From assembly GCA_018817385.1 (NCBI GenBank), contig JAHIUA010000023.1, positions 114,337-178,336 on the forward strand: a stretch of 64,000 nucleotides of DNA. The letters run 5' to 3'. Shown here piece after piece: positions 53,881 through 63,738 of this stretch; positions within the stretch are counted from its first letter, which is position 1, and each line of letters starts with the position of its first letter. The position numbers and the translations under genes were made by a program. The notes under the pieces are model-generated. The model did not search any database and was not told the origin of the DNA. It saw only the letters and a program-made list of their open reading frames with translations. Source of the DNA: Pseudomonadota bacterium (GTDB lineage Bacteria; Desulfobacterota; Desulfobulbia; Desulfobulbales; Desulfocapsaceae).

Positions 53881-53930
53881 TGTCATTTTTGAGAGCCGGA
53901 CTGTCATTTTTGCCCCTACGCCTTGTCATT
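53881..53930. promoter_or_regulatory. three TGTCAT direct repeats, probable PdsR sites
   Basis: TGTCATT boxes start at 53881, 53902 and 53924, spaced 21 and 22 bp, so on one DNA face; the first two extend to TGTCATTTTTG. They lie in the 215-bp gap between the divergent pdsR-type operon and the sortase target gene. OmpR-type regulators often bind such direct repeats. Binding by PdsR is inferred. Confidence 0.6.
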
Positions 53931-54000
53931 GTCATGGGCTTTAATCAGGAAACGAAAGGCAGGGGAATGCAATCTGAAAAAATGGAATCGAGGCAGGAAC

Positions 54001-56130
54001 ATGGACAATGAAAAAGACGAGAAAAAAAGGGCCCTGTTAGATCCGGGAAATATGCTGTTTGTCCTCTATGTGGGATTTGTCCTGGGGCTCATTTTGCTGG
54101 CAATGGTGGTGGATGGCCAGGCCGCAGTGGATCGGGGGGACCGAGGTGGGTACAGTCTGTCCGAGGTGCGGCAGGGTGAGCTGCTTTTTCCTGGAACAAA
54201 GGCTGGTGAATACCTTCCGGCCCCAAGACTTTCCCAGGATGTGGAGATCTATGTCAGTGCCATGGTGGCGAGAACGGTGCTGCGCCAACGGTTTTTGAAT
54301 GGCAGCAGGACATGGCAGGAGGCCATTTATGTCTTTCCTCTCCCTGATGAGAGCGGTGTGGATCAGCTGCGCATACGGGTGGGAGAGAGACTCATTGAGG
54401 GAGAGATCAGGGAGAAGATCGAGGCCCGGAAGATATATGAGCAGGCCAGAAAGGAAGGGAAGAAGGCCTCTCTGCTGGCCCAGGAACGTCCCAATATCTT
54501 TACCGTCTCTGTGGCCAATATCGGGCCGGGTGAGGAGGTGGAGGTGGAGATTGAGTATCAGCAGGTGGTGGAACTGAGAGATGGAACATTTTCCCTGCGT
54601 TTCCCCATGGTGGTTGGTCCTCGCTACATCCCGGGTACTCCGCTTGCCGAGGAGGGAGACGAGAGAGAGCTGCACTTTGCCGGCAGCGGCTGGTCCTTGG
54701 CTACCGATCAGGTTCCTGATGCCCCACGGATTACCCCGCCAGTGGCGACTGCCAGGGAAAACCCGCTCAATCCGTTGCGTCTGATGGTGGAGTTGGCCGC
54801 TGGCTTTCCCGTGGCCCGGGTGGAAAGTCTCTATCATGGCATCAGGGTGGCAGATGAAGGGGAGGGAATACAGGTGATCCGCTTCAGTGGAGAGGTGGTG
54901 GCCGACCGTGATTTCGTCCTCGAGTGGGAGGCGGAAAAGCTGGACAGCCCCCATGCGGCCCTCTTTAGCGAAAACAGAGGGCAAAGCGACTATTTGTTGC
55001 TGATGCTCATGCCGCCCCAGGGGGAAAACAGAGGTCCAGCAGTAGCCCGGGAACTGATCTTTGTTCTCGACACCTCAGGTTCCATGGCCGGTCCTTCCAT
55101 CATCCAGGCCCGAGAGGCCCTGGTCCTGGCCCTCTCCCGTCTCCATGACTCTGATCGCTTCAACGTGATCGAATTCAACTCCACTGCCCGCAAGCTTTTT
55201 TCCCGGGCAGAAGCGGCCGATAACGAACATCGGAAGCGGGCCATTCGCTTTGTCCAGTCCCTGCAGGCCGACGGCGGCACAGAGATAGCCTCGGCCCTTG
55301 AGCTGGCCCTGGATGGAAGGCAGGACCATGAACGGATTCGTCAGGTCATCTTTCTCACTGACGGCAGTGTCGGCAATGAAGAAAATCTGCTGGCCATGAT
55401 AGACTCCCGCCTGGGAGATTCCCGCCTCTTCACCGTCGGCATCGGCTCTGCTCCCAATTCCTATTTCATGTCGCGGGCGGCTGCCATGGGCAGGGGAAGT
55501 TTTACCTCTATCGGCAAGGTAGAGGAGGTGCAGGAGAAGATGATGGCCCTCTTTGAGAAACTGGAGCACCCGGCGGTCACCGCTCTCAGGGTGGAGGACA
55601 GTAAGGGACAGGCCCTGGAATATTACCCCCATCCTCTCCCAGACCTCTATCAGGGAGAGCCGCTGCTCATCTCGCTGAAACGGTCTGGCCAGAGTGATGG
55701 CCTGCGGATCACGGGGCGTCTGGGTGATCACCCGTGGCAGCAACAGGTGGCCCCCCGGACAGTGGCCAGGCGACCGGGGATTGCAAGGCTTTGGGCCAGG
55801 AAGAAGATTCGAACCCTTATGGACTCGCTTGCCTTGGGAGGAGGGGAGAAGGAGATCAGGGGAGAGGTCCTGGCAACGGCCCTGGAACACCATCTGGTCA
55901 GTCGTTACACCAGCCTGGTGGCCGTTGAAAAACAGGTCTCGCGACCTCCGGTACAAGGGCTGGAGCAGACAACGCTCCCCACCAATCTGCCCCAGGGCTG
56001 GCAGGCAAATAAGATATTTGGCGGCACGTCCCAGACCGCCACCCCTGCCGCGCGCCATCTCCTTCTCGGTGGATTTCTCTTGCTGATCGCTCTTCTCCTG
56101 GTGGACAGGAAGAGGAGGGCAGGGCTATGA
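54001..56130 (+). CDS. VIT/VWA sortase target protein
   Basis: This is the marine proteobacterial sortase target type. The 709-residue protein has an export helix (about 18-38), a VIT domain (about 75-210, DVEIYVSAMVARTVLRQRFLNGS and ANIGPGEEVEVEIEYQ), a VWA domain (about 340-510, VLDTSGSM, GGTEIASAL, LTDGS), a linker, and a C-terminal sorting region TSQTATPAA followed by a hydrophobic helix and RKRRAGL. A canonical LPxTG is absent. I start at ATG 54001. It overlaps the sortase gene by four bases. Confidence 0.92.
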   Translation: MDNEKDEKKRALLDPGNMLFVLYVGFVLGLILLAMVVDGQAAVDRGDRGGYSLSEVRQGELLFPGTKAGEYLPAPRLSQDVEIYVSAMVARTVLRQRFLNGSRTWQEAIYVFPLPDESGVDQLRIRVGERLIEGEIREKIEARKIYEQARKEGKKASLLAQERPNIFTVSVANIGPGEEVEVEIEYQQVVELRDGTFSLRFPMVVGPRYIPGTPLAEEGDERELHFAGSGWSLATDQVPDAPRITPPVATARENPLNPLRLMVELAAGFPVARVESLYHGIRVADEGEGIQVIRFSGEVVADRDFVLEWEAEKLDSPHAALFSENRGQSDYLLLMLMPPQGENRGPAVARELIFVLDTSGSMAGPSIIQAREALVLALSRLHDSDRFNVIEFNSTARKLFSRAEAADNEHRKRAIRFVQSLQADGGTEIASALELALDGRQDHERIRQVIFLTDGSVGNEENLLAMIDSRLGDSRLFTVGIGSAPNSYFMSRAAAMGRGSFTSIGKVEEVQEKMMALFEKLEHPAVTALRVEDSKGQALEYYPHPLPDLYQGEPLLISLKRSGQSDGLRITGRLGDHPWQQQVAPRTVARRPGIARLWARKKIRTLMDSLALGGGEKEIRGEVLATALEHHLVSRYTSLVAVEKQVSRPPVQGLEQTTLPTNLPQGWQANKIFGGTSQTATPAARHLLLGGFLLLIALLLVDRKRRAGL

Positions 56131-56702
56131 AAGAATGGCTGTTGCGCATGACCGCCTTTGTCCTCCTGGTAAGTGGCAGTTTACTCCTTGCTGACGGCTG
56201 CTGGATCAGGACAAAGGCGGTTCTTGCCCAATACCTTCTCCAGCGGGCCTGGGAGCAGACCCTGAAAAGCGGTGAACCGACAAAACCCTGGCCCTGGGCA
56301 GATACCTGGCCGGTGGCCCGGTTGCGGATGGAAGGCCTGGATGTGGATTTGATAGTCCTGGAGGGAGAAAGTGGTGAGGTCCTGGCCTTTGGCCCCGGGC
56401 ATCTCCCGCGCAGCAGTGCCCCCAGTGGCGACGGGAACTGTGTCCTCGCCGGTCATCGGGATACCAGTTTTCGTTTTCTGCAGAAGCTGCAGACCGATGA
56501 CACCTTCACTCTCCAGACCCTGGACGGTGATCTATACACCTATCGGGTCAGAGGTACTGCCATTGGCGAGGCCGACGGCCTGTATCTGGAAGAAGGTGAT
56601 TTTCCCTGCCTGACCCTGCTGACCTGTTATCCCTTTGCGACTCTGGGGGCTACTCGAACCACTCTCAGATATCTGGTTTTTGCCGACAGGATAGCGGGTT
56701 GA
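56127..56702 (+). CDS. class GN sortase
   Basis: The 191-residue transpeptidase has an N-terminal membrane anchor (about 8-25) and the sortase catalytic set: H110 in AGHRDTSF, C167 in LLTCYPF and R177 in GATRTTL. Class GN sortases of Gram-negatives process one dedicated target, here encoded directly upstream with a four-base overlap. Cleavage should occur near TSQTATP of that protein. Confidence 0.95.
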   Translation: MKEWLLRMTAFVLLVSGSLLLADGCWIRTKAVLAQYLLQRAWEQTLKSGEPTKPWPWADTWPVARLRMEGLDVDLIVLEGESGEVLAFGPGHLPRSSAPSGDGNCVLAGHRDTSFRFLQKLQTDDTFTLQTLDGDLYTYRVRGTAIGEADGLYLEEGDFPCLTLLTCYPFATLGATRTTLRYLVFADRIAG

Positions 56703-56777
56703 AGAGGGAGTTTTTTTATTGATTGGTTTCTAGCAGAGTTACCGCTGAACGTATTGGCTTTGCCTGGCTTCGTGTGC

Positions 56778-57241
56778 TCATCGCACACTGATCCCTTCAT
56801 CAAGATACTTGATCATCGGATAGATAAAGAACTCGATGATCTGCCGTTTGCCTGTCTTGATCTCCACCGTCACTCCCATACCTGAGGTAATAGGGCTTTT
56901 CTGTCCCTCCACCATGAGATGAGTCTGTAGAAGGGTGACGTACAGTTCATAGATCAGGCCCAATTGTTCATCCTCCAGGCTGTCCCTGGCCACCTGCTCC
57001 ACCCGTTCTTCCACAATCCCGTATTTCTGTGAAAGCTGAAGGCATCCACTTTGATACTGACTGCCATCTCTGCCGCCATAAAACCAATATCCTTGCTCTC
57101 AACCAGGGCCTTGATAACAAGGGGCGATTCACTGGGCACCACACCACCCACCGTATGGGTAAGCAAGTTGTTGAGAGGACCGGATAGACCCGTTTTTTTT
57201 GACAGGTTGGTGTTGATATATATTTCCTTAACAATCAACAT
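56778..57241 (-). pseudogene. HlyD-family T1SS adaptor, frameshifted C-terminal relic
   Basis: Two frames together read a HlyD C-terminus: THTVGGVVPSES ... DIGFMAAEMAVSIKVDAFSFHR in one, then YGIVEERVEQVARDSLEDEQLGLIYELYVTLLQTHLMVEGQKSPITSGMGVTVEIKTGKRQIIEFFIYPMIKYLDEG in the other, shifted near 57020. The N-terminal two thirds (membrane anchor, coiled coil) are absent and unrelated codons lead in. No ABC partner or TolC is near. Confidence 0.82.
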
Positions 57242-57619
57242 GTTAATTGATTAAAGATGCAGTTTTTATTTGTTGTCTATCATGGATTAAGGTTTAACTG
57301 TTACCGGTTTGTTACCCTTAAAGGTGTAAACTTAAGCCAACCATAAAACCAACTAAAGGAAAAGGAGAGTCCATAGGAAAATAATGGATTGTACCTTATC
57401 TCCCATTCTGGGAGACATCAAATAGATCGAGCAGGCGCAAACAACTCGTTCCTAATCCAGCTTGTTAGACTTCTATACGATATATGGTCGCTGTATTTGA
57501 AATTTAATAAATAGACAAAACAAACTTCAATAAATCATGAATACATGACAATGCGAAACGATTTAACTAGTGCTATTTTGGTCTGTCCCCCAATTGAATA
57601 AAAAAAAATAGGTAATAAT
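57242..57619. other. AT-rich gap with a REP-like fragment
   Basis: No gene is seen in this 378-bp AT-rich stretch. TTTTGGTCTGTCCCC at about 57577-57591 resembles half of the GGTCAGACC-type hairpins common around REP transposases; a partner-like fragment lies near 59149. Confidence 0.45.
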
Positions 57620-58291
57620 ATGAAAAAATACATATTTGTAATTATTGCTATATTCGTTTTCACAGGGTGTGCCACCATAGAACCACCAGTAATAAATACA
57701 GAAGGAAATACTTACTATTCATCAAAAACGCCATCAATCCATATAGAATTACCGTTAGAATTTGAATATTTGGGAACTATAGAAAAAGATTTTCGGGCAC
57801 AACAATTAAATTACTCAGAGCATAGCACTAAAGCGAAGAACACTATAAATATTTATGGATCTATTACCAATAATAATTATATGAAAAAATTAATTGTAAT
57901 ATCTGTATTAAAATTAAGTAGTGGTAAACGATGGAGCCCAGAAACTCTTATTAACCATAGAAAGTTATTAAAAAGTAATATTGTAAAACTGGGTGATAGA
58001 AATTTTCAATATGATATTAAAGCTAGAAAAACTACTGGCATATTAGTTGCTCAGTATTTACTGGACAAAGGAATAACTACTCCAAAATGCAATATGCGGA
58101 TGGTATTCGGGAGAGTATTTAGAGACAATATAAAAATGTATATTTCATATTATGAAGATGTTTCAAATTATAACGACTTTAGCGTTTATTCTTGCGAAGG
58201 TTGGTTTGAAAAAGAAATGCTTAATGACAAACAAAAGGAATACCTTAAAGAATTTGAAATAAGAGCACATGACAGTATAAAAGTACAATGA
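57620..58291 (+). CDS. AT-rich hypothetical lipoprotein
   Basis: The 223-residue protein starts MKKYIFVIIAIFVFTGCATIE: a lipoprotein signal with lipobox FTGC and Cys17. The rest is a beta-rich body with Cys in TPKCNMR and YSCEGW. I do not recognise a family. Base composition is far more AT-rich than the flanking operons, suggesting recent transfer. The ribosome site is weak (AGG). Confidence 0.75.
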   Translation: MKKYIFVIIAIFVFTGCATIEPPVINTEGNTYYSSKTPSIHIELPLEFEYLGTIEKDFRAQQLNYSEHSTKAKNTINIYGSITNNNYMKKLIVISVLKLSSGKRWSPETLINHRKLLKSNIVKLGDRNFQYDIKARKTTGILVAQYLLDKGITTPKCNMRMVFGRVFRDNIKMYISYYEDVSNYNDFSVYSCEGWFEKEMLNDKQKEYLKEFEIRAHDSIKVQ

Positions 58292-58304
58292 AAGTTTCAT
58301 TGTA
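58284..58304. repeat. 10-bp perfect palindrome over the stop codon
   Basis: TACAATGAAA and TTTCATTGTA flank a single G. It overlaps the lipoprotein gene stop. It might act as a terminator or protect the transcript end; no T-run follows. Confidence 0.55.
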
Positions 58305-58523
58305 TTGGGCTTCCTATTGAACAGTTCTTGTACTAACTCAAATAGTTATTACCGAGACACCAAGTGTCACCCCTTTACAAGGTTAAGTCTAAGTTGACTG
58401 TCACTCCGAAAAATATGTAAAATAAAAGAATAGCATTCACAAAAATCAGTTCGAAATCCGAAGCACAAACTACTCAACAAAATTAAAAAAACAGCAACAT
58501 TGATCACCAAACAGGAGGAAGAA

Positions 58524-59081
58524 ATGCACCGTCAAATTATTTTTTTTATCCTCGTCGCAATTTCTAGTATATCAACTACTAGTCCGAATTGTGCTGCCGC
58601 TGACAAAGTCGTTGTTGTTCCCCTGGGAAGCAGTCTGTTTAAAGGGGACTTGTACCATACCATTTCAAGTGCCGCATTTACACTTAATTCCAACACAACA
58701 ACATACGAAAGACCTCATTTTTATAATTCATATGGATACCTTAGACTTACGACCACGCTCTCTGCAGCATTTGCATCTGTAAGTCTTCCAGATGGTGCAA
58801 TTGTTTCTGAGTTTTCAACATACATTAAAGATGCCGCATATGGCGGCAGATGTGATATGAGATTCGCAAAACGTTTATTAAATGATAACACTCTAACCCA
58901 AATTGGACTGACAGAATCTCCTGCTGTAGATTCAGATTTATACACTTCAGTACAGGAACAGTTGGCATCTCAAGAAGTTATTGATAATCAGAATTATAGC
59001 TATTCTTTGACGTGGGAATGTGGTGGATTTGGAACTTATGACAATCTTTATGCTGTAAGATTCAAATATCGCCTGCAGTAA
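58524..59081 (+). CDS. hypothetical exported protein
   Basis: The 185-residue product has a signal peptide (HRQIIFFILVAISSISTTSPNCAAA) and a beta-rich mature part with Ser/Thr and Tyr repeats (STYIKDAAYGGRCDMRFAKRLL and TWECGGFGTYDNLYAVRFKY), two Cys likely in a disulfide. I do not recognise it. ATG 58524 follows AGGAGGAA, an excellent ribosome site. Its AT-rich island context suggests transfer. Confidence 0.72.
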   Translation: MHRQIIFFILVAISSISTTSPNCAAADKVVVVPLGSSLFKGDLYHTISSAAFTLNSNTTTYERPHFYNSYGYLRLTTTLSAAFASVSLPDGAIVSEFSTYIKDAAYGGRCDMRFAKRLLNDNTLTQIGLTESPAVDSDLYTSVQEQLASQEVIDNQNYSYSLTWECGGFGTYDNLYAVRFKYRLQ

Positions 59082-59693
59082 TGTGAAAGCTGAGAAAAAA
59101 AGTAAGACCTGGTACCTCTTCCGGGTAGGCAAAGGGGCTAATGAAAACATAAGGTCAGACCAAGCTATTGCATCGTACTAAAGAGAGAATAATCCGGGAC
59201 CGACCACTGTTTATTTAGAATGTTTGGAAAAATGTTGGCTTCCCCTCTGTGAATCGTAGGTGTTCAGGAAGAAGCCCAACAGGTAATAGATGACTTTCGG
59301 TTTACATTGCCAAAGGCCATCTCACGACATCTGTATTGAAGAATGACCAAGAGGTGTGGGTCTGCATTTCTCTCTCCTTTGACTAGCCTTCATCGTTTCA
59401 CCAAATATTACTTATTTTCTGCCGAAGGATAGATAAACCATTACATACCTCAAGACATTAGTACAATTGCCGTTGTAATCTCCCAATCAACCGTGATATC
59501 ATTTCTTTAAACTTTATCATTGCTCTCCTGTTGTTTTTGTCTACAAACACTAGCAGAAATTGCTTAGAAGCCCTATTTTTTAATACGTTACCATTCTTTC
59601 AATTGCTCAGAGCATTCTTATAATTTGAGTCTGATTTTTGCGAAAGCCCTCTATCAATTGAAAATTGAATTCATCTTAAAAAGCAAACAGATC
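59082..59693. other. 612-bp gap with REP-like fragment
   Basis: No gene is supported. AAACATAAGGTCAGACC near 59145-59161 is a half of a REP-type hairpin, similar to but not the exact partner of the 57577 fragment. The rest is AT-rich and structureless by eye. Confidence 0.45.
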
Positions 59694-62423
59694 ATGACGC
59701 AGAAACCTTCATACAAAGAACTGGAATGTCGCGTCCGCGAGCTGGAGGATATTGTTTCAGGTAAACATCCATCGCTGGATACCCTACTGCTGGAAAATCG
59801 ATATCTTCTCTCAGATCTTATTGAAAATAGCGGAACCCTTATCGTGATAAAAGATCGTGACGGCAAATACCTTTTGGTTAACCGTAAATGGGAGCAAGTC
59901 ACGGGGTTGCAATGCGAAACTGTATTGGGCAAAACCGATGCGATGCTATTTTCTCCTGAGATGGCCCGCCAGTTTCGTGGAAACGATTTACGTGTCATTG
60001 AGTCCGGCTCAATGATCGAGACAGAGGAGTGCCTGGAGACGCCTACCGAAACGCGGTATTTTATTTCCAGCAAGTTCCCTTTACATGACCACAATGGGAA
60101 GGTAGCAGGTCTATATGGTGTAATCACGGAAATCACAGACCTCAAACGCGTAGAAAAAGCGTTGCAGCAGAGCCAAGCAAAGTATCACTCCCTGTTTGAC
60201 AGTGCACAGGTTGCGCTCTTCAGGACAAGTATGAAAGGCAGATTATTGGAAATCAATAATCGGTATGCTTCAATGGCTGGCTATTCAAGCGTTGAGCAAT
60301 GTATGGCAGAGTTCAATCCCGGCCAAGCATGGGCTGATTCGCGCGATCGGGCCGAACTGATTAGAATCTTGCGGAAAAATAAATCAATAAGTGATTATGA
60401 GGCAAGAATCATCCGAAAGGATGGAGAAATTATCTGGATATTATTTTCCGCTACAATCTATCCGGAACAAGGATATATCGAAGGGTCTATCATTGAAATC
60501 ACCGGCCGAAAACAGACAGAACTTGCTTTAAACCAAAGCGAAGCCTTTCAACGGAGAATGGTCGCCAATATAGGCGACGTCATTGTCATCATAGACCGAG
60601 ATTGCATCATCAGATATAAGAGCTCGAATATCGAGAAAATGTTTGGCTGGAGCCCCGATGAGGTCGTGGGCACAAGTATGTTGGACAACGTGCATCCTGA
60701 AGATTTGGCGCCTGTCCGGAGCTACCTCGATTTGCTGATGCGTGAGCCCCATGACATCAGAAAAATCGAGTTCCGGTACAAGTGCAAGGATGGCACCTAT
60801 AAATGGATCGAGTTCACGGGTAGCAATCTCTTGGATGATCCGGATATCCATGGACTTTTAGGTAACTACCATGACATCATGGAGCGAAAACTGGCCGAAC
60901 AGGAATTGCTCGACAGTGAGGCACGGTTCAAGGTCCTTCACAATGCTTCTTTTGGCGGTATTGCGATTCACGACAATGGAATAATTTTAGAATGCAATCA
61001 GGGATTGTCTAAAATTACCGGGTATTCTATGGCTGAATTGATGGGGATGAACGGCTTGCTACTCATCGCTGAAAATTCAAGAAAAACCGTAATGGAAAAG
61101 ATCGTATCCGGGTACGAGAAACCATACGAAGCCATTGGATTGCGCAAAGACGGAACAGAAGTCCCCATTCGCTTGGAAGCACGAAACATTCCTTACAAAG
61201 GAAAGCTCGTAAGAACGGTTGAATTCAGGGATATATCCGAAAGCAAGCGCTCCGAGGATGAAAAGATGAAACTCCAGGAGCAGTTGATCCAGGCACAGAA
61301 AATGGAATCCGTGGGACGCTTGGCAGGAGGAGTGGCCCACGATTTCAACAATATGCTCAGCGTGATCTTAGGTCATGCAGAACTGGCAATGGAACAGTTG
61401 GACCCAGCTCAGCCTATCTTTGCCGACTTGCAGCAAATCCGACAAGCAGCCGATCGCTCAGCTGACATTACCAAGCAACTATTGGCCTTTGCCCGAAAAC
61501 AGGTTGTTGCTCCCAAGGTCATCGACCTAAACAAGACCGTCGCTGGGATGCTGAAGATGTTGTTGCGACTCATCGGTGAGGATATCGATCTCGCATGGCT
61601 GCCCGGAAAAGGGCTATGGCCGATAAAAATAGATCCGTCACAGATCGATCAGATTTTAGCCAACCTTTGTGTTAATTCCAGGGATGCTATCTCAGGCGTA
61701 GGCAAGATCACCGTCGAAACTGAAAACTGTACGTTCGACGAAGAATACTGTTCGGTTCACTCTGGATTTGTCTCTGGGCAATACTTGAAAATAGGCGTGA
61801 GCGACAATGGAAGTGGTATGGACAAGGAGACTGTTTCCCATATTTTTGAGCCGTTTTTTACTACCAAAGATGTTAACAAAGGAACCGGCCTCGGTTTGGC
61901 CACTGTGTATGGTATCGTCAAACAGAACAACGGTTTCATCAATGTTTACAGTGAACAGGGGCAAGGGACAACCATTAAGATTTACCTCCCTCGACATGTT
62001 GGTACGAAAAAATTGGAACATGCTGAATTCAAAGCGAAACCAGATGAACGTGGCAAAGAAACTATCCTGTTGGTCGAGGACGAGCCGACGATTCTGCAAC
62101 TGACTACGACAGTGCTTCAACGCCTTGGCTATACTGTGCTGGTAGCGGGTACTCCAATCGAAGCCATTCGTCTCTCTGGTGAGTACTCCGAAGAAATTCA
62201 TCTGCTCCTAACTGATGTAATCATGCCTGGGATGAATGGTCAAGTTCTGACGGAAAAACTCATAGTAAGTAGACCAGAATTGAAATGTCTATTTATGTCC
62301 GGCTACTCCGCCAACGTGATTACCCAGCATGGGGTATTGGATGATGGAGTGTATTTCATCCAGAAGCCATTCGCCAAAAGAGAACTAGCTGCAAAAATCC
62401 GTCAAGCATTGGGTGACGGGTGA
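59694..62423 (+). CDS. multi-PAS hybrid histidine kinase with C-terminal receiver
   Basis: The 909-residue protein is cytosolic. It has a short coiled coil, four PAS domains (about 30-145, 150-270, 275-395 and 400-525), then HisKA with [20 protein letters not shown] (His near 553), HATPase boxes (DNGSGMD and [11 protein letters not shown]) and a C-terminal receiver ([25 protein letters not shown]). The layout is common in sulfate reducers. ATG 59694 follows a poor ribosome site, and an earlier in-frame start at 59625 is possible. No neighbour looks like its output. Confidence 0.92.
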   Translation: MTQKPSYKELECRVRELEDIVSGKHPSLDTLLLENRYLLSDLIENSGTLIVIKDRDGKYLLVNRKWEQVTGLQCETVLGKTDAMLFSPEMARQFRGNDLRVIESGSMIETEECLETPTETRYFISSKFPLHDHNGKVAGLYGVITEITDLKRVEKALQQSQAKYHSLFDSAQVALFRTSMKGRLLEINNRYASMAGYSSVEQCMAEFNPGQAWADSRDRAELIRILRKNKSISDYEARIIRKDGEIIWILFSATIYPEQGYIEGSIIEITGRKQTELALNQSEAFQRRMVANIGDVIVIIDRDCIIRYKSSNIEKMFGWSPDEVVGTSMLDNVHPEDLAPVRSYLDLLMREPHDIRKIEFRYKCKDGTYKWIEFTGSNLLDDPDIHGLLGNYHDIMERKLAEQELLDSEARFKVLHNASFGGIAIHDNGIILECNQGLSKITGYSMAELMGMNGLLLIAENSRKTVMEKIVSGYEKPYEAIGLRKDGTEVPIRLEARNIPYKGKLVRTVEFRDISESKRSEDEKMKLQEQLIQAQKMESVGRLAGGVAHDFNNMLSVILGHAELAMEQLDPAQPIFADLQQIRQAADRSADITKQLLAFARKQVVAPKVIDLNKTVAGMLKMLLRLIGEDIDLAWLPGKGLWPIKIDPSQIDQILANLCVNSRDAISGVGKITVETENCTFDEEYCSVHSGFVSGQYLKIGVSDNGSGMDKETVSHIFEPFFTTKDVNKGTGLGLATVYGIVKQNNGFINVYSEQGQGTTIKIYLPRHVGTKKLEHAEFKAKPDERGKETILLVEDEPTILQLTTTVLQRLGYTVLVAGTPIEAIRLSGEYSEEIHLLLTDVIMPGMNGQVLTEKLIVSRPELKCLFMSGYSANVITQHGVLDDGVYFIQKPFAKRELAAKIRQALGDG

Positions 62424-62718
62424 CAATATTTTACTGCGGGTCATTCTTGTGTTTGAAAATGGCCTCGATTTTTTTAAATGCACACCATGACTTGCCAGTG
62501 GTAAACACTATCACCGGCAAGTCAGGCCAACCGAAGGTGTCTACTGTGCATCGCCGATTTTGATTCCTCAAGTCGGCGATCGCCTGCCCCCGTCCTGTTC
62601 CCTGAAGAGCATCAGGGAGCATGTTAAGTTTTAACTTTCTTGAAATGATTAACCTTGCCATTGCCAGTAGTTGATTTCCATATCTCTTTCGCATTGATAT
62701 AAGGGGATGAAATTCGAC
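62424..62718. other. non-coding stretch before the REP pair
   Basis: A minus-strand open frame spans most of this stretch but has no ribosome site, recognisable motif or hydrophobic pattern, so I do not call a gene. Confidence 0.4.
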
Positions 62719-62746
62719 AAAGGTCAAAGGCTGGCTTGACCCCTTT
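62719..62746. repeat. REP-like hairpin, left copy
   Basis: AAAGGTCAA (62719-62727) pairs with TTGACCCCTTT (62736-62746) over a GC-rich loop. In reverse complement it matches the right copy at 63700-63727 (AAAGGGGTCAA...TTGACCTTT), so the two are inverted around the beta-helix ORF. It ends five bases after that ORF. Confidence 0.72.
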
Positions 62747-62751
62747 CGTTC

Positions 62752-63687
62752 TCATGGTTCAATATCTTTCTCAATGCAATCAAGTCCAAATTCCTGAAGT
62801 TCGCCGTTATCAGAATTCAAGCAGTTTATCGTTGCAACGCCAAAATATAATCCACCGATGATGGATGACTGCGAAATAAAAATGTAATCGTGAAGAGCAT
62901 CCGTATAAAGCCCGTAAGTGATGCCCTTGAAAACACAGTGACGAAATTTTGCTATGCCCAAGTAAGAACCATCCATGTTAAAAGGGCTTAAATAACCAAT
63001 ATTAGTATTTGATCCTCCTGACGCATTAGCAATTACGTAAGTCATCATAGGAAGGGAGTCTCTGCTTTTCACGCCGATGGCATCTGTTCCCCCTAACGCC
63101 TCGGCATTCACGTTAATCATAATTGGAGAGGACCTGATGTTGGATATACCTATATTCGAGTCCGTTCCCATTATTGTTACATTCACATTATTCATGGTGG
63201 GTGAAGAGTAGTCGTTCAAAATGCCAACGTGATTACCTACCCCCCCCGATGTAGTCACAGCCAAATTTTTTATGGTTGGCGCGGAGGCGTTTTGATTTGT
63301 TACACCGCAAGTAGAAGCCGTTCCTCCTGTAACAGTGACGGTTACGTTGTCTATGACAGGTGAAGATGAGTCGTTAAGCACGCCCGTTGTAGTTGATGTT
63401 CCGGATACAGTAACGCTCACGTTGGTCATGGTCGGCGAGGAGGATGAGGTATTGAACACACCGATAGCAGACCCTCCACCGGATGTGATGGTGCTCACAT
63501 TGATAATTTTTGGTGAGCAGTTATTATTGTAAATAGCAATCGATGATAAATTGCCGACGACGATATTTTCTACGGTCAGGTCACTAAGAGTGGTGTTATT
63601 AGCTCCGGAGACAAGGGATGAGCCAGCATCATTTGTATTTGTACTGACCGCGCCATTTAGCCTTGTGGTCTGCTCCCCTGAACCCAT
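62752..63687 (-). CDS. right-handed beta-helix repeat protein, probably 5'-truncated
   Basis: The 311 codons from ATG 63687 hold pectate-lyase-like rungs: about ten repeats with patterns such as SSSPTMTNVSVTVSG, SSSPVIDNVTVTVTG, SSPTMNNVNVTIMG. Stacked Asn/Ser/Thr turns indicate a parallel beta helix. The frame runs on upstream to 63951, but that part is antisense to a transposase and is not counted. There is no ribosome site and no signal peptide at 63687, so the original 5' end was probably lost to the insertion. The function is unknown. Confidence 0.7.
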   Translation of the reverse strand: MGSGEQTTRLNGAVSTNTNDAGSSLVSGANNTTLSDLTVENIVVGNLSSIAIYNNNCSPKIINVSTITSGGGSAIGVFNTSSSSPTMTNVSVTVSGTSTTTGVLNDSSSPVIDNVTVTVTGGTASTCGVTNQNASAPTIKNLAVTTSGGVGNHVGILNDYSSPTMNNVNVTIMGTDSNIGISNIRSSPIMINVNAEALGGTDAIGVKSRDSLPMMTYVIANASGGSNTNIGYLSPFNMDGSYLGIAKFRHCVFKGITYGLYTDALHDYIFISQSSIIGGLYFGVATINCLNSDNGELQEFGLDCIEKDIEP

Positions 63688-63699
63688 GATGGAAAAGAA

Positions 63700-63727
63700 A
63701 AAGGGGTCAAAGCTCCTTTTGACCTTT
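63700..63727. repeat. REP-like hairpin, right copy
   Basis: AAAGGGGTCAAA (63700-63711) pairs with TTTTGACCTTT (63717-63727). It lies 12 bases before the transposase gene and is inverted relative to the left copy at 62719. Confidence 0.72.
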
Positions 63728-63738
63728 GCTGGGAATGT

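Noticed and set aside
62431..62727. 98-codon minus-strand ORF
   Set aside because: It overlaps the REP-like hairpin, with no ribosome site or recognisable motif.
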